From the NCBI RefSeq assembly GCF_014137855.1, contig NZ_JACGWT010000004.1, positions 186,001 through 250,000 on the forward strand: a stretch of DNA of 64,000 nucleotides, written 5' to 3'. Position numbers and translations under genes: made by a program. The notes beneath the pieces were generated by a model, which worked only from the letters and a program-made list of their open reading frames with translations, did no database searches and had not been told where the DNA came from. Shown piece by piece: positions 45,244 to 54,585 of the stretch. Within the stretch, counting starts at the first letter, position 1, and each line of letters opens with the position of its first letter. The DNA comes from Microlunatus kandeliicorticis. GTDB taxonomy: Bacteria > Actinomycetota > Actinomycetes > Propionibacteriales > Propionibacteriaceae.

Positions 45244-46823
45244 CGGCCCAGCGCGTCGAACAGGCTGGCCACGTCGTCGCAGCGGTCCAGCAGCTCGCCC
45301 ACCTGCTCCTGGGTGCCGCGCAGCGGGTCGAGCAGCGGCACCCGTTGCAGGGCCGGGCGGCCGGGCACGTCGAAGATCACCGAGTCCCAGGAGGCGGCGA
45401 CCACGTCGGCGGAGAACTTGTCCATCACCCGGCCGCGGAAGTAAGCGCGGGTGTCGGTCGGCGGCTGGGTGCGCGCCGCCTCGATCTCGGCGTCGTCGAG
45501 CAGCCGCTGCAGGCTCCCCCGTCGCACCAGGGCGGCGTAGAGGCTCCGCTGCGGGCTGACGTCGGCGTACTGGAGGTCGATCAGGCTGAGCTTGGCCGCG
45601 TCCCAACCGAGTCCGTCGCGCTGCCGGTAGGACTCGAGCAGGGCCAGCTTGGCCACCCAGTCGAGCCGGTCGGCGAGCCGGGTCGGGTCGTCGCGCAGGG
45701 TGTCCAGCACCTCCTGCCAGCGGGTCACCAGGTCGGCGTTCTCCCGGCGCTGGGCGTCCGGCAGGTCGGCCCCGCGTCCGTCCAGCCAGCGCAGGCAGGC
45801 GTCCAGGTAGACCTGCTGCAGGTCAACCGCGGTCATCCGCCGTCCGTCGGCCAGGGCCAGCAGCGCGGTGCACGACGGGTCGTGGCTGACCTGCTGCATC
45901 GCCGGGACGGCCCGGAGCAGCCGCAGCCCGGCACCGGCCGGGCCGACGCCCAGCGTGCCGGCCTCGATCATCTGCAGCACCAGGGCCGCGGTACCGACCT
46001 TGAGGTAGGTGGAGATCTCGCTGCGGTTGGCGTCGCCGGTGATCACGTGCAGCCGGCGGTGCCGGGCGGCGTCGGCGTGCGGCTCGTCGCGGGTGTTGAT
46101 GATCGGCCGGTTGAGGGTGGTCTCCAGCCCCACCTCGGCCTCGAAGAAGTCGGCCCGCTGGCTGAGCTGGAAGCCGGCCGTCTCGCTGGCCTGCCCGATC
46201 CCCACCCGGCCGGCGCCGGTGACCACCTGGCGCGAGACCAGGAACGGGGTGAACTGGCTGACGATCCGGTCGAACGGGGTTTGCCGGTCGAGCAGGTAGT
46301 TCTCGTGGGTGCCGTAGGAGGCGCCCTTGCCGTCGGTGTTGTTCTTGTAGAGCCGGACCGGGCGGCCGAGCCGCTGGGTGGCCTGCTCGGCGGCGATGGC
46401 CATCACCCGGTCGCCGGCCTGGTCGTAGCGGACGACCGCGCGGGCCGAGGTCACCTCGGGCGAGGAGTACTCGGGGTGCGCGTGGTCGACGTAGAGCCGG
46501 GCGCCGTTGGTGAGGATGACGTTGGCCATCCCGAGGTCGCTGTCGGTGAGCTGGTCGGGGTGGGCCTGGTTGCGGGCCACCTCGTAGCCGCGGACGTCGC
46601 GCAGCGGCGACTCCGTCTCGTAGTCCCAGCCCGCGTCCCGGCCGGCACCCGGGCCCGAGGCGTACGCCGCGTAGGCCTTGACGACGTGGTTGGACAGCTG
46701 CATCGGGTGCAGTTCCTCGCCGACCGGCTGGCCGAGCGCCGAGATCCCGTACTCGGTCTCGATGCCCAGCACCCGGCCGCGGGACGGGTCGCTGACGTGC
46801 GGCTCCTGCATGACACGCAGCAT
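45240..46823 (-). CDS. dop: Depupylase/deamidase Dop
   Basis: 527 aa. GlnA-like fold: VLGIETEYGISA (ATP/Mg site), YVDHAHPEYSSPE with Asp113 (equivalent to Asp94 of mycobacterial Dop), YKNNTDGKGASYGTHENYLL, and the C-terminal helical domain ending DDVASLFDAL. It deamidates Pup-Gln to Pup-Glu and removes Pup from substrates. The start may be ATG 46823 or, four codons later, ATG 46811; neither has a clear ribosome site. PafA, the ligase, is not in this window. Confidence 0.95.
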   Translation of the reverse strand: MLRVMQEPHVSDPSRGRVLGIETEYGISALGQPVGEELHPMQLSNHVVKAYAAYASGPGAGRDAGWDYETESPLRDVRGYEVARNQAHPDQLTDSDLGMANVILTNGARLYVDHAHPEYSSPEVTSARAVVRYDQAGDRVMAIAAEQATQRLGRPVRLYKNNTDGKGASYGTHENYLLDRQTPFDRIVSQFTPFLVSRQVVTGAGRVGIGQASETAGFQLSQRADFFEAEVGLETTLNRPIINTRDEPHADAARHRRLHVITGDANRSEISTYLKVGTAALVLQMIEAGTLGVGPAGAGLRLLRAVPAMQQVSHDPSCTALLALADGRRMTAVDLQQVYLDACLRWLDGRGADLPDAQRRENADLVTRWQEVLDTLRDDPTRLADRLDWVAKLALLESYRQRDGLGWDAAKLSLIDLQYADVSPQRSLYAALVRRGSLQRLLDDAEIEAARTQPPTDTRAYFRGRVMDKFSADVVAASWDSVIFDVPGRPALQRVPLLDPLRGTQEQVGELLDRCDDVASLFDALGR

Positions 46824-47038
46824 GCCAGGACGGTGGGTGCAGGCCGGTCGCGGTCGGATCCGGGGCTCAGCCCGGCCCCACCGTCTGGTTCCGCGCCCGG
46901 TGGCTGGCTAGAGTCGGACCGGTTCGGAGTGGTCTGGACCGCGCGTCGGGGGGCGCACGCATGACGACACATCTGGAGCCGCACGACCGGATCGGTGCGG
47001 CGGGCGCAGGCTCCGGCCTGCAGACGGACGAGGAATCG

Positions 47039-47452
47039 ATGGCACTCAGGGCGGCGCGGGCCGCGGCGGTCGACGTGATCGTCGTGCTGTTCTTCGCGCT
47101 GGTGGGGCGGCACGCGCACGACGAGTCGGGTGACGTCGTCGGTGTGGTCGTGACCGCCTGGCCGTTCCTGGTCGGCACGCTGGTCGGGTCGCTGGTCGCG
47201 CGCACCTGGCGGTCGGTGACCGCCCCGACGGCCACCCGGACGGCGCTGATCGTCTGGGTCAGCACGGTGCTGCTCGGGATGGTGCTGCGGGTGCTGTCCG
47301 GCAGCACCGCCCAGTGGTCGTTCGTCCTGGTGGCCACGGTGGTGCTCGGGGTGCTGCTGGTCGGGTGGCGGGTCGCGGCCCGCGCCACCCGGCGGGCGCG
47401 CCGGCGGATCGAGACCCGGATGGACCGCACCCGCTCGAGCTCCGGCCACTGA
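47039..47452 (+). CDS. DUF3054 membrane protein
   Basis: 137 aa, four TM helices (VDVIVVLFFALVGRHAHDESG, VTAWPFLVGTLVGSLVA, IVWVSTVLLGMVLRVL, VLVATVVLGVLLVGWR). I use ATG 47039 with GAGGA four bases before it; an ATG at 46961 would add 26 hydrophilic residues that are absent from the family core. Actinobacterial family of unknown function. A TAGAGT at 46909-46914 fits a -10 element. Divergent from dop. Confidence 0.82.
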   Translation: MALRAARAAAVDVIVVLFFALVGRHAHDESGDVVGVVVTAWPFLVGTLVGSLVARTWRSVTAPTATRTALIVWVSTVLLGMVLRVLSGSTAQWSFVLVATVVLGVLLVGWRVAARATRRARRRIETRMDRTRSSSGH

Positions 47453-47514
47453 GCCGACCCGCCGCTCCGGGCCCCCCACGCGGCCCGGGACGGCGACGAG
47501 GAGCGATCGGAGGC

Positions 47515-48447
47515 TCAGCCCAGCCGGGCCGCGACTCCCAGCAACCCGGGTCCGCGCAGCGGGGACGCCGGATCGGTGTCCTCGCCGCGCCGCCGGTACT
47601 CCCCCGGCGGGCAGCCGTAGACCCGCGAGAAGCGGTGCGAGAAGTGGTACGGGTCGGCGAAGCCGGTGGCCGCGGCGATCGCGGCCAGCGGCGTGTTGCT
47701 GCGCTGCAGCGCGGTCGCGGCCCGGGACAGCCGCACCAGCTCGAGCGCCTCGGCCGGGCCGACGCCGAACCGCTGCCGGAACAGCCGGAAGACGTGGCCG
47801 CGGGAGATGCCGGCCGCCTCGGCCAGCCGGTCGACCCCGACGATCGACGGGCCGTCCTGCGCCCAGGCCGCGGCCACGGCGTCCCAGACCGCGGTGAGCG
47901 GGTCGTCGGCGGTGCGGTCGTCCCCGCCGGCGGGGTGCAGCGCGGGCTCGCCGACGAACACCATCACCAGCACCGCCAGCAGCTCGTCGACCCGGCGAGC
48001 CAGCGCGGCCCGCTCCTGCAGGTCGGTGCCACCGGTGCGGATGGTCAGCTCACCGAGGTGCTCGCAGAGCGCCCCGAGCAGCGGCAGCTCGTCGAAGCTG
48101 CGGACCTGGGCTCCCCGCGGGGCGTCGAAGCCGGGCGTGGGCACCCGGAAGTGCGCGTACCGGTGCCGCGTCGGCCGGTCGGCGGCCCAGAAGAACCGGT
48201 CCCACTGGCCCGGGAACCCGAGGCTGAGCCGCCCGGGTCGCAGCTCGTGCACCTGTCGCTCGCCCCCGAGGGTCTCGACCTCCCAGCGGGCCGAACCGTG
48301 GGTCAGCCAGACGAACTCGTGGTCGCTCAGCCGACGGCGCCCGAAGGTGGCCCCGGGCTGGTAGTCGGCGGTCAGCACGCCGGTGCGCGACCGGACCAGC
48401 GGCCGGGTCGACGGCGTCGGCGCCTGGTCCGGTGGGAACAAGGTCAC
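47515..48447 (-). CDS. AraC-family transcriptional regulator (paired with PhyH)
   Basis: 310 aa. N-terminal cupin-like sensor (LTADYQPGATFGRRRLSDHEFVWLTHG). C-terminal double HTH: VDRLAEAAGISRGHVFRLFRQRFGVGPAEALELVRLSRAATALQ and IAAATGFADPYHFSHRFSRVYGCPPGEYRR. GTG 48447 is at the domain start; no Shine-Dalgarno precedes it on this strand, so the message may be leaderless. It is divergent from the phytanoyl-CoA dioxygenase gene with 66 bp between starts, which makes that gene its likely target. Confidence 0.85.
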   Translation of the reverse strand: MTLFPPDQAPTPSTRPLVRSRTGVLTADYQPGATFGRRRLSDHEFVWLTHGSARWEVETLGGERQVHELRPGRLSLGFPGQWDRFFWAADRPTRHRYAHFRVPTPGFDAPRGAQVRSFDELPLLGALCEHLGELTIRTGGTDLQERAALARRVDELLAVLVMVFVGEPALHPAGGDDRTADDPLTAVWDAVAAAWAQDGPSIVGVDRLAEAAGISRGHVFRLFRQRFGVGPAEALELVRLSRAATALQRSNTPLAAIAAATGFADPYHFSHRFSRVYGCPPGEYRRRGEDTDPASPLRGPGLLGVAARLG

Positions 48448-48513
48448 GATCAGACAATAGGAGGTGCGGGGAAGACATTGGCTCCCCGTGCCGCGACGGC
48501 GAGGATCGTGGTC

Positions 48514-49428
48514 ATGACCAGCACCATCGCCCGCAACCGTCTGGACGCCCACACCTTCACCGGTCCGGGGCCGGAGCTCCGCGCCTCGTTCGCGGAGAAC
48601 GGCTTCGTTCTGCTCGACGGCGCGCTCGACGCCGCTGAGCTCGAGGCCATCCGCACCGAGGCCGTGCGGTTCTGCCGCGGCGAGCTCGGCGAGATCATCG
48701 GCGCCGAGGACGTCGCACGATCCGACACAAGTGGGTTGAGCGACGAGGACGTACTGCGCCAGTTCCTCTGCATCCACCAGCCGCACAAGGTGTCGGACGT
48801 GGCGATGCGGTTGCTGCGGCACCCGAAGATCGTCTCGGTGATGACCGACGTGATCGGGCCGAACGTCAAGTCGATGCAGTCGATGTTGTTCGTGAAGTCC
48901 GAGGGCCGGCCGGGTCAGCCGTGGCACCAGGACGAGTTCTTCATCCCGACCCGGGACCGGTCGCTGACCGCGGCCTGGATCGCCCTCGACGACGCCACCG
49001 TCGAGAACGGCTGCCTCTGGGTGCTGCCCGGCTCGCACAAGCGCGGCGTGCTCTACCCCGACCGCAAGCAGGACGACCCGCGCTTCGACTGCTCGATCGA
49101 GGCCTACGACTTCCCCTACCACGACGAGGACGCCGTCCCGGTGGAGATCCCGGCCGGCACCGCGATCATCTTCAACGGCTACCTGCTGCACCGGTCGCTG
49201 CAGAACTCCGGCAAGCACGGCTTCCGCCGCGCCCTGACCAACCACTACATGAGCGCGGAGTCGCTGCTCCCCTGGGCCGCCCTGCCGGCGGACACCCACA
49301 TCGGCAAGCACGACTACCGCGACATCGTCCTGGTCGCCGGCGAGGACCCCTACGCCTACAAGGGCACCGAGGACATCGCCCGCCCGCACTCCCGCCCCGA
49401 CAAGGACGGCGGCTGCGACCGCTGGTGA
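48514..49428 (+). CDS. Phytanoyl-CoA dioxygenase-family Fe(II)/2-oxoglutarate oxygenase
   Basis: 304 aa. Double-stranded beta-helix hydroxylase. Iron ligands: His/Asp in QPWHQDEFFIP and the distal His in NGYLLHRSLQNSG, followed by an Arg-containing segment (HGFRRAL) that suits 2-oxoglutarate binding. The substrate is unknown; paralogs act on diverse small molecules, not only phytanoyl-CoA. ATG 48514 has GAGGA upstream. The AraC gene is divergent. Together they interrupt the arc-dop neighbourhood. Confidence 0.88.
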   Translation: MTSTIARNRLDAHTFTGPGPELRASFAENGFVLLDGALDAAELEAIRTEAVRFCRGELGEIIGAEDVARSDTSGLSDEDVLRQFLCIHQPHKVSDVAMRLLRHPKIVSVMTDVIGPNVKSMQSMLFVKSEGRPGQPWHQDEFFIPTRDRSLTAAWIALDDATVENGCLWVLPGSHKRGVLYPDRKQDDPRFDCSIEAYDFPYHDEDAVPVEIPAGTAIIFNGYLLHRSLQNSGKHGFRRALTNHYMSAESLLPWAALPADTHIGKHDYRDIVLVAGEDPYAYKGTEDIARPHSRPDKDGGCDRW

Positions 49429-49450
49429 CCCAGCCCCGCTGACCGATCCC

Positions 49451-49792
49451 ACTGAGCCTGTCGGAGTGCTTCGCGCACGTCGACAGGCTCAGTGCACGTG
49501 AGTGGGCCCGCGCGTTGAGCCTGCCGAAACGCTCCCGGCGCACTTCGACAGGCTCAGTGCACGTGAGTGGGCCCGCGCGTTGAGCCAGTCGAAACGCTCC
49601 CGGCGCACTTCGACAGGCTCAGTGCACGTGAGTGGGCCCGCGCGTTGAGCCAGTCGAAACGCTCCCGGCGCACTTCGACAGGCTCAGTGCACGTTCTGAG
49701 GCCCTTCGACAGGCTCAGTGCACGGTGTGGGGCACGTCGACATGCTCAGTGCACGTGCTGGGGCACTGCGACAGGCTCAGTACACGTCGTCG
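49451..49792. repeat. Dispersed-repeat array with three 65-bp units
   Basis: Three 65-bp units starting at 49492, 49557 and 49622 contain gtgcacgtgagtgggcccgc and an inverted pair gttgagcc(a/t)g..cgaaacg ... cttcgacaggctcag. Flanking partial copies reach from 49451 to about 49792. This fills most of the 519-bp gap between PhyH and arc; the remainder holds the hairpin at 49864. Confidence 0.85.
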
Positions 49793-49863
49793 CGAAGTCC
49801 GCGGGCAGGGAGCCGACTCGTCGGGCGCGGAGCGCAAGGCCGAGCGCGTCGGGAGTGCAGGAA

Positions 49864-49904
49864 GCGGGTTGCGTGGAACACGCTTTTCGTTCCACGCAAC
49901 CCGC
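49864..49904 (-). terminator. Hairpin terminator downstream of arc
   Basis: Perfect 16-bp arms gcgggttgcgtggaac and gttccacgcaacccgc around acgcttttc. It lies 43 bp past the arc stop. On the minus strand it is the first strong structure after the gene. Confidence 0.65.
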
Positions 49905-49947
49905 GACGAACGAGCGACTCAAGCGAGGCCGAGCACCGCGCCCGAGA

Positions 49948-51690
49948 TCACAGGTACTGCCCGGTGTTGCTCACGGTGTCGATCGAACGGCCGGGCTGGG
50001 TGCCCTTGTTCGAGCTGATCAGAGTACGGATGAAGACGATCCGCTCGCCCTTCTTGCCCGAGATCCGGGCCCAGTCGTCCGGGTTCGTGGTGTTGGGCAG
50101 GTCCTCGTTCTCGGCGAACTCGTCGACGCACGCCTGCAGCAGGTGCCCGATCCGCAGGCCCTTGATGCCGGTGTCGAGCACGTCCTTGATCGCCATCTTC
50201 TTGGCCCGGTCGACGATGTTCTGGATCATCGCGCCCGAGTTGAAGTCTTTGAAGTAGAGGACCTCCTTGTCGCCGCCGGCGTAGGTGACCTCGAGGAACT
50301 GGTTCTCCTCGGTGTCCTCGTACATCCGCTCGACCGTGCGCTCGATCATCGCCGCCACGCAGCGGTGCGGGTCGCCCCCGAACTCGGCCAGGTCGTCGGC
50401 GTGCAGCGGCAGCGTCGGCGTCAGGTACTTGCTGAAGATGTCCCGCGCGCTCTCGGCGTCGGGGCGCTCGATCTTGATCTTGACGTCGAGCCGGCCCGGC
50501 CGCAGGATCGCCGGGTCGATCATGTCCTCCCGGTTCGAGGCGCCGATGATGATCACGTTGTCGAGACCCTCGACGCCGTCGATCTCGCTCAGCAGCTGCG
50601 GGACGATGGTGTTCTCGACGTCGGAGGACACCCCCGACCCGCGGGTGCGGAACAGCGAGTCCATCTCGTCGAAGAAGACGATCACCGGCATGCCGTCGGA
50701 GGCCTTCTCGCGGGCCCGCTGGAAGACCAGCCGGATGTGCCGCTCGGTCTCGCCGACGTACTTGTTGAGCAGCTCGGGGCCCTTGATGTTGAGGAAGAAG
50801 CTGCGTCCCTCGCGACCGGTCCGCTCGCTGACCTTCTTGGCCAGGCTGTTGGCCACGGCCTTGGCGATCAGCGTCTTGCCGCAGCCGGGCGGGCCGTAGA
50901 GCAGGATGCCCTTCGGCGCCTTGAGCTCGTGCTCGGCGAACAGATCCTTGTGCAGGAACGGCAGCTCGACCGCGTCCCGGATGGCCTCGATCTGGCTGCC
51001 CAGGCCGCCGATCACCGAGTAGTCGATGTCCGGCACCTCCTCGAGCACCAGCTCCTCGACGTCGAGCTTGGGCACCCGCTCGTAGGCGAAGTGCACCCGA
51101 CGGTCGATCAGCAGCGAGTCCCCGGCGCGGAGCGGCAGGTCCTTGAGCTTGTGCGCGACCCGGACGACGCTCTCCTCGTCGCCGTGGCCGATGATCAGCC
51201 CGCGCTCGCCGTCGGCCAGCATCTCCTTGAGGGTGACGACCTCGCCGACCTCGTCGAACTCGAGCACACCGACGACGTTGAGCGCCTCGTTGAGGATGAC
51301 CTCGCGGCCGCGCTCGAGCGGGTCGAGGTCGACGTCGGGGCTGACCGCGACCCGGAGCTTGCGCCCGGCGGTGAAGATGTCCGCGGTGTGCTCGTCGACG
51401 GCCTCGAGGAAGACCCCGAAGCTGGCCGGCGGCTGGGCCAGCCGGTCCACCTCGGTCTTGAGCGAGACGATCTGGTCGCGCGCCTCGCGCAGGGTGGCGG
51501 CCAGCCGCTCGTTGTTGGCGGCGGCGGTCCGCGCGTCGGCGCGGGCGTCGGCCAGCCGGCGCTCGAGCAGGGCCAGGTCGTGGGGGTGGGTCGACACGCG
51601 TTCACGCAGGCGGTTGACCTCGGCGGTCAGGTGTTCGATCCGTTCGCCGGTGGCGTCGGGATCACCCGGCCGGTACTGCGACTCCGTCAT
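49948..51690 (-). CDS. arc: Proteasomal AAA+ ATPase ARC/Mpa
   Basis: 580 aa. An N-terminal coiled coil (about 15-85) recruits Pup; OB domains follow; the AAA+ module has Walker A GPPGCGKT (266-273), Walker B FFDEMD (to 344) and SRH-like [11 protein letters not shown]. The C-terminus ends in GQYL, the penultimate-Tyr tail that opens the PrcA gate. ATG 51690 has a near-perfect AAAGGAGG at six bases. It unfolds pupylated proteins into the proteasome whose core is encoded at 42-44 kb. Confidence 0.97.
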   Translation of the reverse strand: MTESQYRPGDPDATGERIEHLTAEVNRLRERVSTHPHDLALLERRLADARADARTAAANNERLAATLREARDQIVSLKTEVDRLAQPPASFGVFLEAVDEHTADIFTAGRKLRVAVSPDVDLDPLERGREVILNEALNVVGVLEFDEVGEVVTLKEMLADGERGLIIGHGDEESVVRVAHKLKDLPLRAGDSLLIDRRVHFAYERVPKLDVEELVLEEVPDIDYSVIGGLGSQIEAIRDAVELPFLHKDLFAEHELKAPKGILLYGPPGCGKTLIAKAVANSLAKKVSERTGREGRSFFLNIKGPELLNKYVGETERHIRLVFQRAREKASDGMPVIVFFDEMDSLFRTRGSGVSSDVENTIVPQLLSEIDGVEGLDNVIIIGASNREDMIDPAILRPGRLDVKIKIERPDAESARDIFSKYLTPTLPLHADDLAEFGGDPHRCVAAMIERTVERMYEDTEENQFLEVTYAGGDKEVLYFKDFNSGAMIQNIVDRAKKMAIKDVLDTGIKGLRIGHLLQACVDEFAENEDLPNTTNPDDWARISGKKGERIVFIRTLISSNKGTQPGRSIDTVSNTGQYL

Positions 51691-52082
51691 CGAGAACCTC
51701 CTTTTCGATCACAGTACCCGCGGCTTCGGACAGCCAGGGGCATTGCCGGTACGCGGTCTGTGACAGTGCGGTAACGCCGTGTGACGCGCGTCTCGCGAGG
51801 CGGCGACACGCTGAGAAAGGCGTCGACCGGTGGTCGGATCGCGCTTCGACAGGCTCAGCGCGCGGAGGTCTGTGCTCCGCGCGTGTCCGGCTCGCCCCCC
51901 GCCACCTCCACCTCGCACCCCGCCACCTCGCACCCGCTGCGGCCACCTCGCACCGGGTATGGGCGGTGCGAGGTGGCCGCGGGGCGTGCGACGTGGGTCA
52001 GCGGGCCCGGTCGCCGGGGCGTGTGACGTGGGTCAGCGCGCGAAGGTCGGCGTGCCGCCACCTCGGGCGGGCGACCTGGGGG
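51691..52082. other. 392-bp intergenic region between trmI and arc
   Basis: It contains one inverted copy of the dispersed repeat (gcgcttcgacaggctcagcgcg at about 51840-51861), a set of ccacctcgcacc direct repeats and the strong hairpin at 51939-51980. The arc promoter should lie in the first 100 bp beyond 51690; I see no clear -10/-35. Confidence 0.5.
51939..51980 (-). terminator. Hairpin terminator downstream of trmI
   Basis: Perfect 16-bp arms gcggccacctcgcacc and ggtgcgaggtggccgc around gggtatgggc. It is 103 bp beyond the trmI stop at 52083 and may also isolate arc from the upstream operon. Confidence 0.55.
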
Positions 52083-53057
52083 TCAGCGGGCCTCGGCCGG
52101 CGGGGCCTCGCGGCGCGGGCCGGTGTAGTCCTCGCCGTACGCGCCGGGGGCGGGGCGACGCTTCTTGACCGGGGCGACGACGCCGGGGGCGAGCCGCCGG
52201 GCGGTGATCAGGAACCCGGTGTGGCCGACCATGTTGTGCGCCGGACGCACGGCCAGCCCCTCGGCGTGCCAGGCCCGGACCAGCGTCTCGGTCGCCTCGG
52301 GCTCGGTGAACCCGGTGTGCGCCCGGAGCGTCTCGACGGTCCGGCCGAGCTGGGTGGTGGTGGCCACGTAGGCGCAGAACACCCCGCCCGGCTCGAGCAC
52401 CCGTGCCACCCCGTCGACGCACTCCCAGGGCGCCAGCATGTCGAGCACCACCCGGTCCACCGGACCGACCGCGGTCGCCGCGTCGGGCGCGTCGAGGGCC
52501 TCCACCAGATCGCCGACCCGGAGGTCCCAGCACGGGTGACCGGAGTCGAGCGGTGCGGTGGACCCGGTGCCGAAGAAGTTGGCCACGTTGCGGGCTGCCA
52601 CCTCGGCGAAGTCCTCGCGCCGCTCGTAGGACGTGAGCCGGCCGGTCGGCCCGACCGCCCGGAGCAGCGCGCAGCTCAGCGCACCGGACCCGGCACCGGC
52701 CTCGAGCACCCGGGCGCCGGGGAAGACGTCGGTGCCCATCACGATCTGGGCGGCGTCCTTGGGATAGACGACCTGGGCGCCGCGGGGCATCCGGGTGGTG
52801 AACTCGGCCATCAGCGACCGGAACGCCAGGTACTGGACGCCCTGCGCCGAGCTGACCACCACCCCCTCGGGACCGCCGATCAGGTCGTCGTGGGCGATCC
52901 CGCCCTTGGTGGTGTGGAAGGTCTTGCCCGCGGTCAGCAGCAGCGAGTGCCGACGGCCCTTGGGGTCGGTCAGGGTGACCCGCTCCCCCGGCTGCAGCGG
53001 TCCGGTCCGCACACCGGACCACACCGGCAGCGACCCGCTCGTGTCCTGGTCAGGCAC
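52083..53057 (-). CDS. trmI: tRNA (adenine-58-N1) methyltransferase TrmI
   Basis: 324 aa. SAM-binding motif I VLEAGAGSGALSCALLRAVG and motif IV VVLDMLAPWECVDG; the N-terminal beta barrel of about 75 residues is present (GERVTLTDPKGRRHSLLL). It makes m1A58 in the T loop of tRNAs. The Arg/Pro-rich C-terminal tail is beyond the usual domain. GTG 53057 overlaps the upstream binding-protein stop by 8 bp. The trmI-arc neighbourhood is conserved in actinobacteria. Confidence 0.93.
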   Translation of the reverse strand: MPDQDTSGSLPVWSGVRTGPLQPGERVTLTDPKGRRHSLLLTAGKTFHTTKGGIAHDDLIGGPEGVVVSSAQGVQYLAFRSLMAEFTTRMPRGAQVVYPKDAAQIVMGTDVFPGARVLEAGAGSGALSCALLRAVGPTGRLTSYERREDFAEVAARNVANFFGTGSTAPLDSGHPCWDLRVGDLVEALDAPDAATAVGPVDRVVLDMLAPWECVDGVARVLEPGGVFCAYVATTTQLGRTVETLRAHTGFTEPEATETLVRAWHAEGLAVRPAHNMVGHTGFLITARRLAPGVVAPVKKRRPAPGAYGEDYTGPRREAPPAEAR

Positions 53058-54585
53058 TGGTGATCCCCCACAGCCCGAGCTGCCAGCCCGGCCCGAACGA
53101 GGTGGCCGCGATCTTGACGCCCGGCCCGGCGAAGACGTCCTCGTCCTTCTGGGTCAGCGGCAGCACCACGTCGTCCTTCGCGTCCTGGGTCTGGATGGTG
53201 GCCAGCGCGGCGTTCCGGGCGGCCTCGGTGTCGGCCACCCGCGCCTGGACGGCGGCCTTGTCGACCACCGACTCGCTCGACCTGATCGGGTCGTCCAGAT
53301 AGGGCTGCAGCCACGAGATCGCGGTCGGGGTCCAGGCCTTGCGGTCCTCGAGCAGCAGGTCGGTGTCGGGGTCGTCGGGCCGCAGCCGGACGCTCATCCC
53401 GCCGGTGTTCTCCAGCCGGTTGCGGATCTGGTTGGCCAGGTCGGCGCCGTCCGGCACGCCCGAGTCGTAGCCGAGGGTGAGCGGGATCCGTTTGCTCCAG
53501 CCGACCTCGGCCTTGCTCTTGCCGCCGAGCGGGAACGAGGCCTTGTGCCCGGGCACCTGCGGCGGGACCACCGAGTCGAGCGTCCGGTCCTCCTGCAGCG
53601 CCCCGCTGATCACCTCGCGCAGATCGGCGTCGGAGCGGAACCGCGAGGTCGGGTTCCAGCGCAGCTGGAGCACCCGGGCGCCGGGCAGCACCCGCTCGGT
53701 GTAGCCGGCGGTGGTGGTCTTGTTCGGCGAGCTCTGCAGCTGGCTGGCCAGCCGGGCCAGCGCCGCCGAGGACAGCCCGCGCCAGACCAGGTCGGCCTTG
53801 CGCTGCTTCATCGCCTCCTCGATGGTGGCCGAGTCGGGCTCGGTGAGCACCTGGAGGCCGTCGAGGGCGGCGGCGGTCCGCCCGACGTAGTCGTCGAAGC
53901 GGGTCAGGGCCAGCCGGTTCTTGGTGAACGACGCGACCTGGAACGGGCCGGACCCGACGATCGGGGCGTCGTTGGCCTGCAGCTCGTCGGGGCTGTAGAT
54001 CCGCCGGTCGACGATGGAGGCGGCCGGGGTGGCCAGCGCCCAGCCGAACTGGCGGTCGTAGCGGCTGAGCACGAAACGGACGGTCAGCGCGTCCGGGGTC
54101 TCGATCTTGCGCAGCGAGTCGAAGGCCGAGACCGACGAGCCCGGCACGTCGAGCCGGATCGCCCGGTCGATGCTGAACTTGACGTCCGCGGAGGTGATCG
54201 GGTCGCCGTTGGAGAACTTCGCGTTCTCGTTCAGCGTGCAGGTGAAGGTGGTCGGCGAGCTGAACTCGCAGTCGCGGGCCAGGTCCGGCTTGAACGCGTA
54301 GACACCGGGTGCCACCTCGGCCTCGCCCGGGTCGGAGCTGAGCAGCCGCTGGAACACGTTGAGCACCAGGATCATCGAGCCCTGGTCGGTGACGGCGGCC
54401 GGGTCGGCGGTGACGATCCGGTCGGTGGTCATCACCGTGAACGGCCGCGGCGTGGCGCTGCCACCGGGGGTCGGCGACGGGGCCGGCGCGGGGTCGCCGG
54501 TGCAGCCGGCCACCAGCAGCACCAGGGCGCCGAACGCCGCGCCGACCGCGGCCCGCAGCCGGCGGCCCGGCGGGGCCTCACGCAT
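53050..54585 (-). CDS. Orphan family-5 substrate-binding lipoprotein
   Basis: 511 aa. Lipobox VAGC with Cys28 after the hydrophobic LVLLVAG. The body is SBP_bac_5 (oligopeptide/nickel-type): SADVKFSIDRAI, APIVGSGPFQVASF and a C-terminal region with DLLLEDRKAW. No permease or ATPase adjoins it. It overlaps the HAD gene (8 bp) and trmI (8 bp), so it is co-translated with housekeeping genes. Substrate and partner transporter are unknown; a function outside transport is possible. Confidence 0.85.
   Translation of the reverse strand: MREAPPGRRLRAAVGAAFGALVLLVAGCTGDPAPAPSPTPGGSATPRPFTVMTTDRIVTADPAAVTDQGSMILVLNVFQRLLSSDPGEAEVAPGVYAFKPDLARDCEFSSPTTFTCTLNENAKFSNGDPITSADVKFSIDRAIRLDVPGSSVSAFDSLRKIETPDALTVRFVLSRYDRQFGWALATPAASIVDRRIYSPDELQANDAPIVGSGPFQVASFTKNRLALTRFDDYVGRTAAALDGLQVLTEPDSATIEEAMKQRKADLVWRGLSSAALARLASQLQSSPNKTTTAGYTERVLPGARVLQLRWNPTSRFRSDADLREVISGALQEDRTLDSVVPPQVPGHKASFPLGGKSKAEVGWSKRIPLTLGYDSGVPDGADLANQIRNRLENTGGMSVRLRPDDPDTDLLLEDRKAWTPTAISWLQPYLDDPIRSSESVVDKAAVQARVADTEAARNAALATIQTQDAKDDVVLPLTQKDEDVFAGPGVKIAATSFGPGWQLGLWGITSA

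Noticed and set aside
44351-46823. Complete pupylation system including the ligase PafA
   Set aside because: Only Dop is present. The GlnA-like gene here encodes the depupylase-type sequence, and no second such gene is in the window.
49451-49792. Insertion sequence ends
   Set aside because: Inverted cores are present, but no transposase frame or target duplication lies between them.
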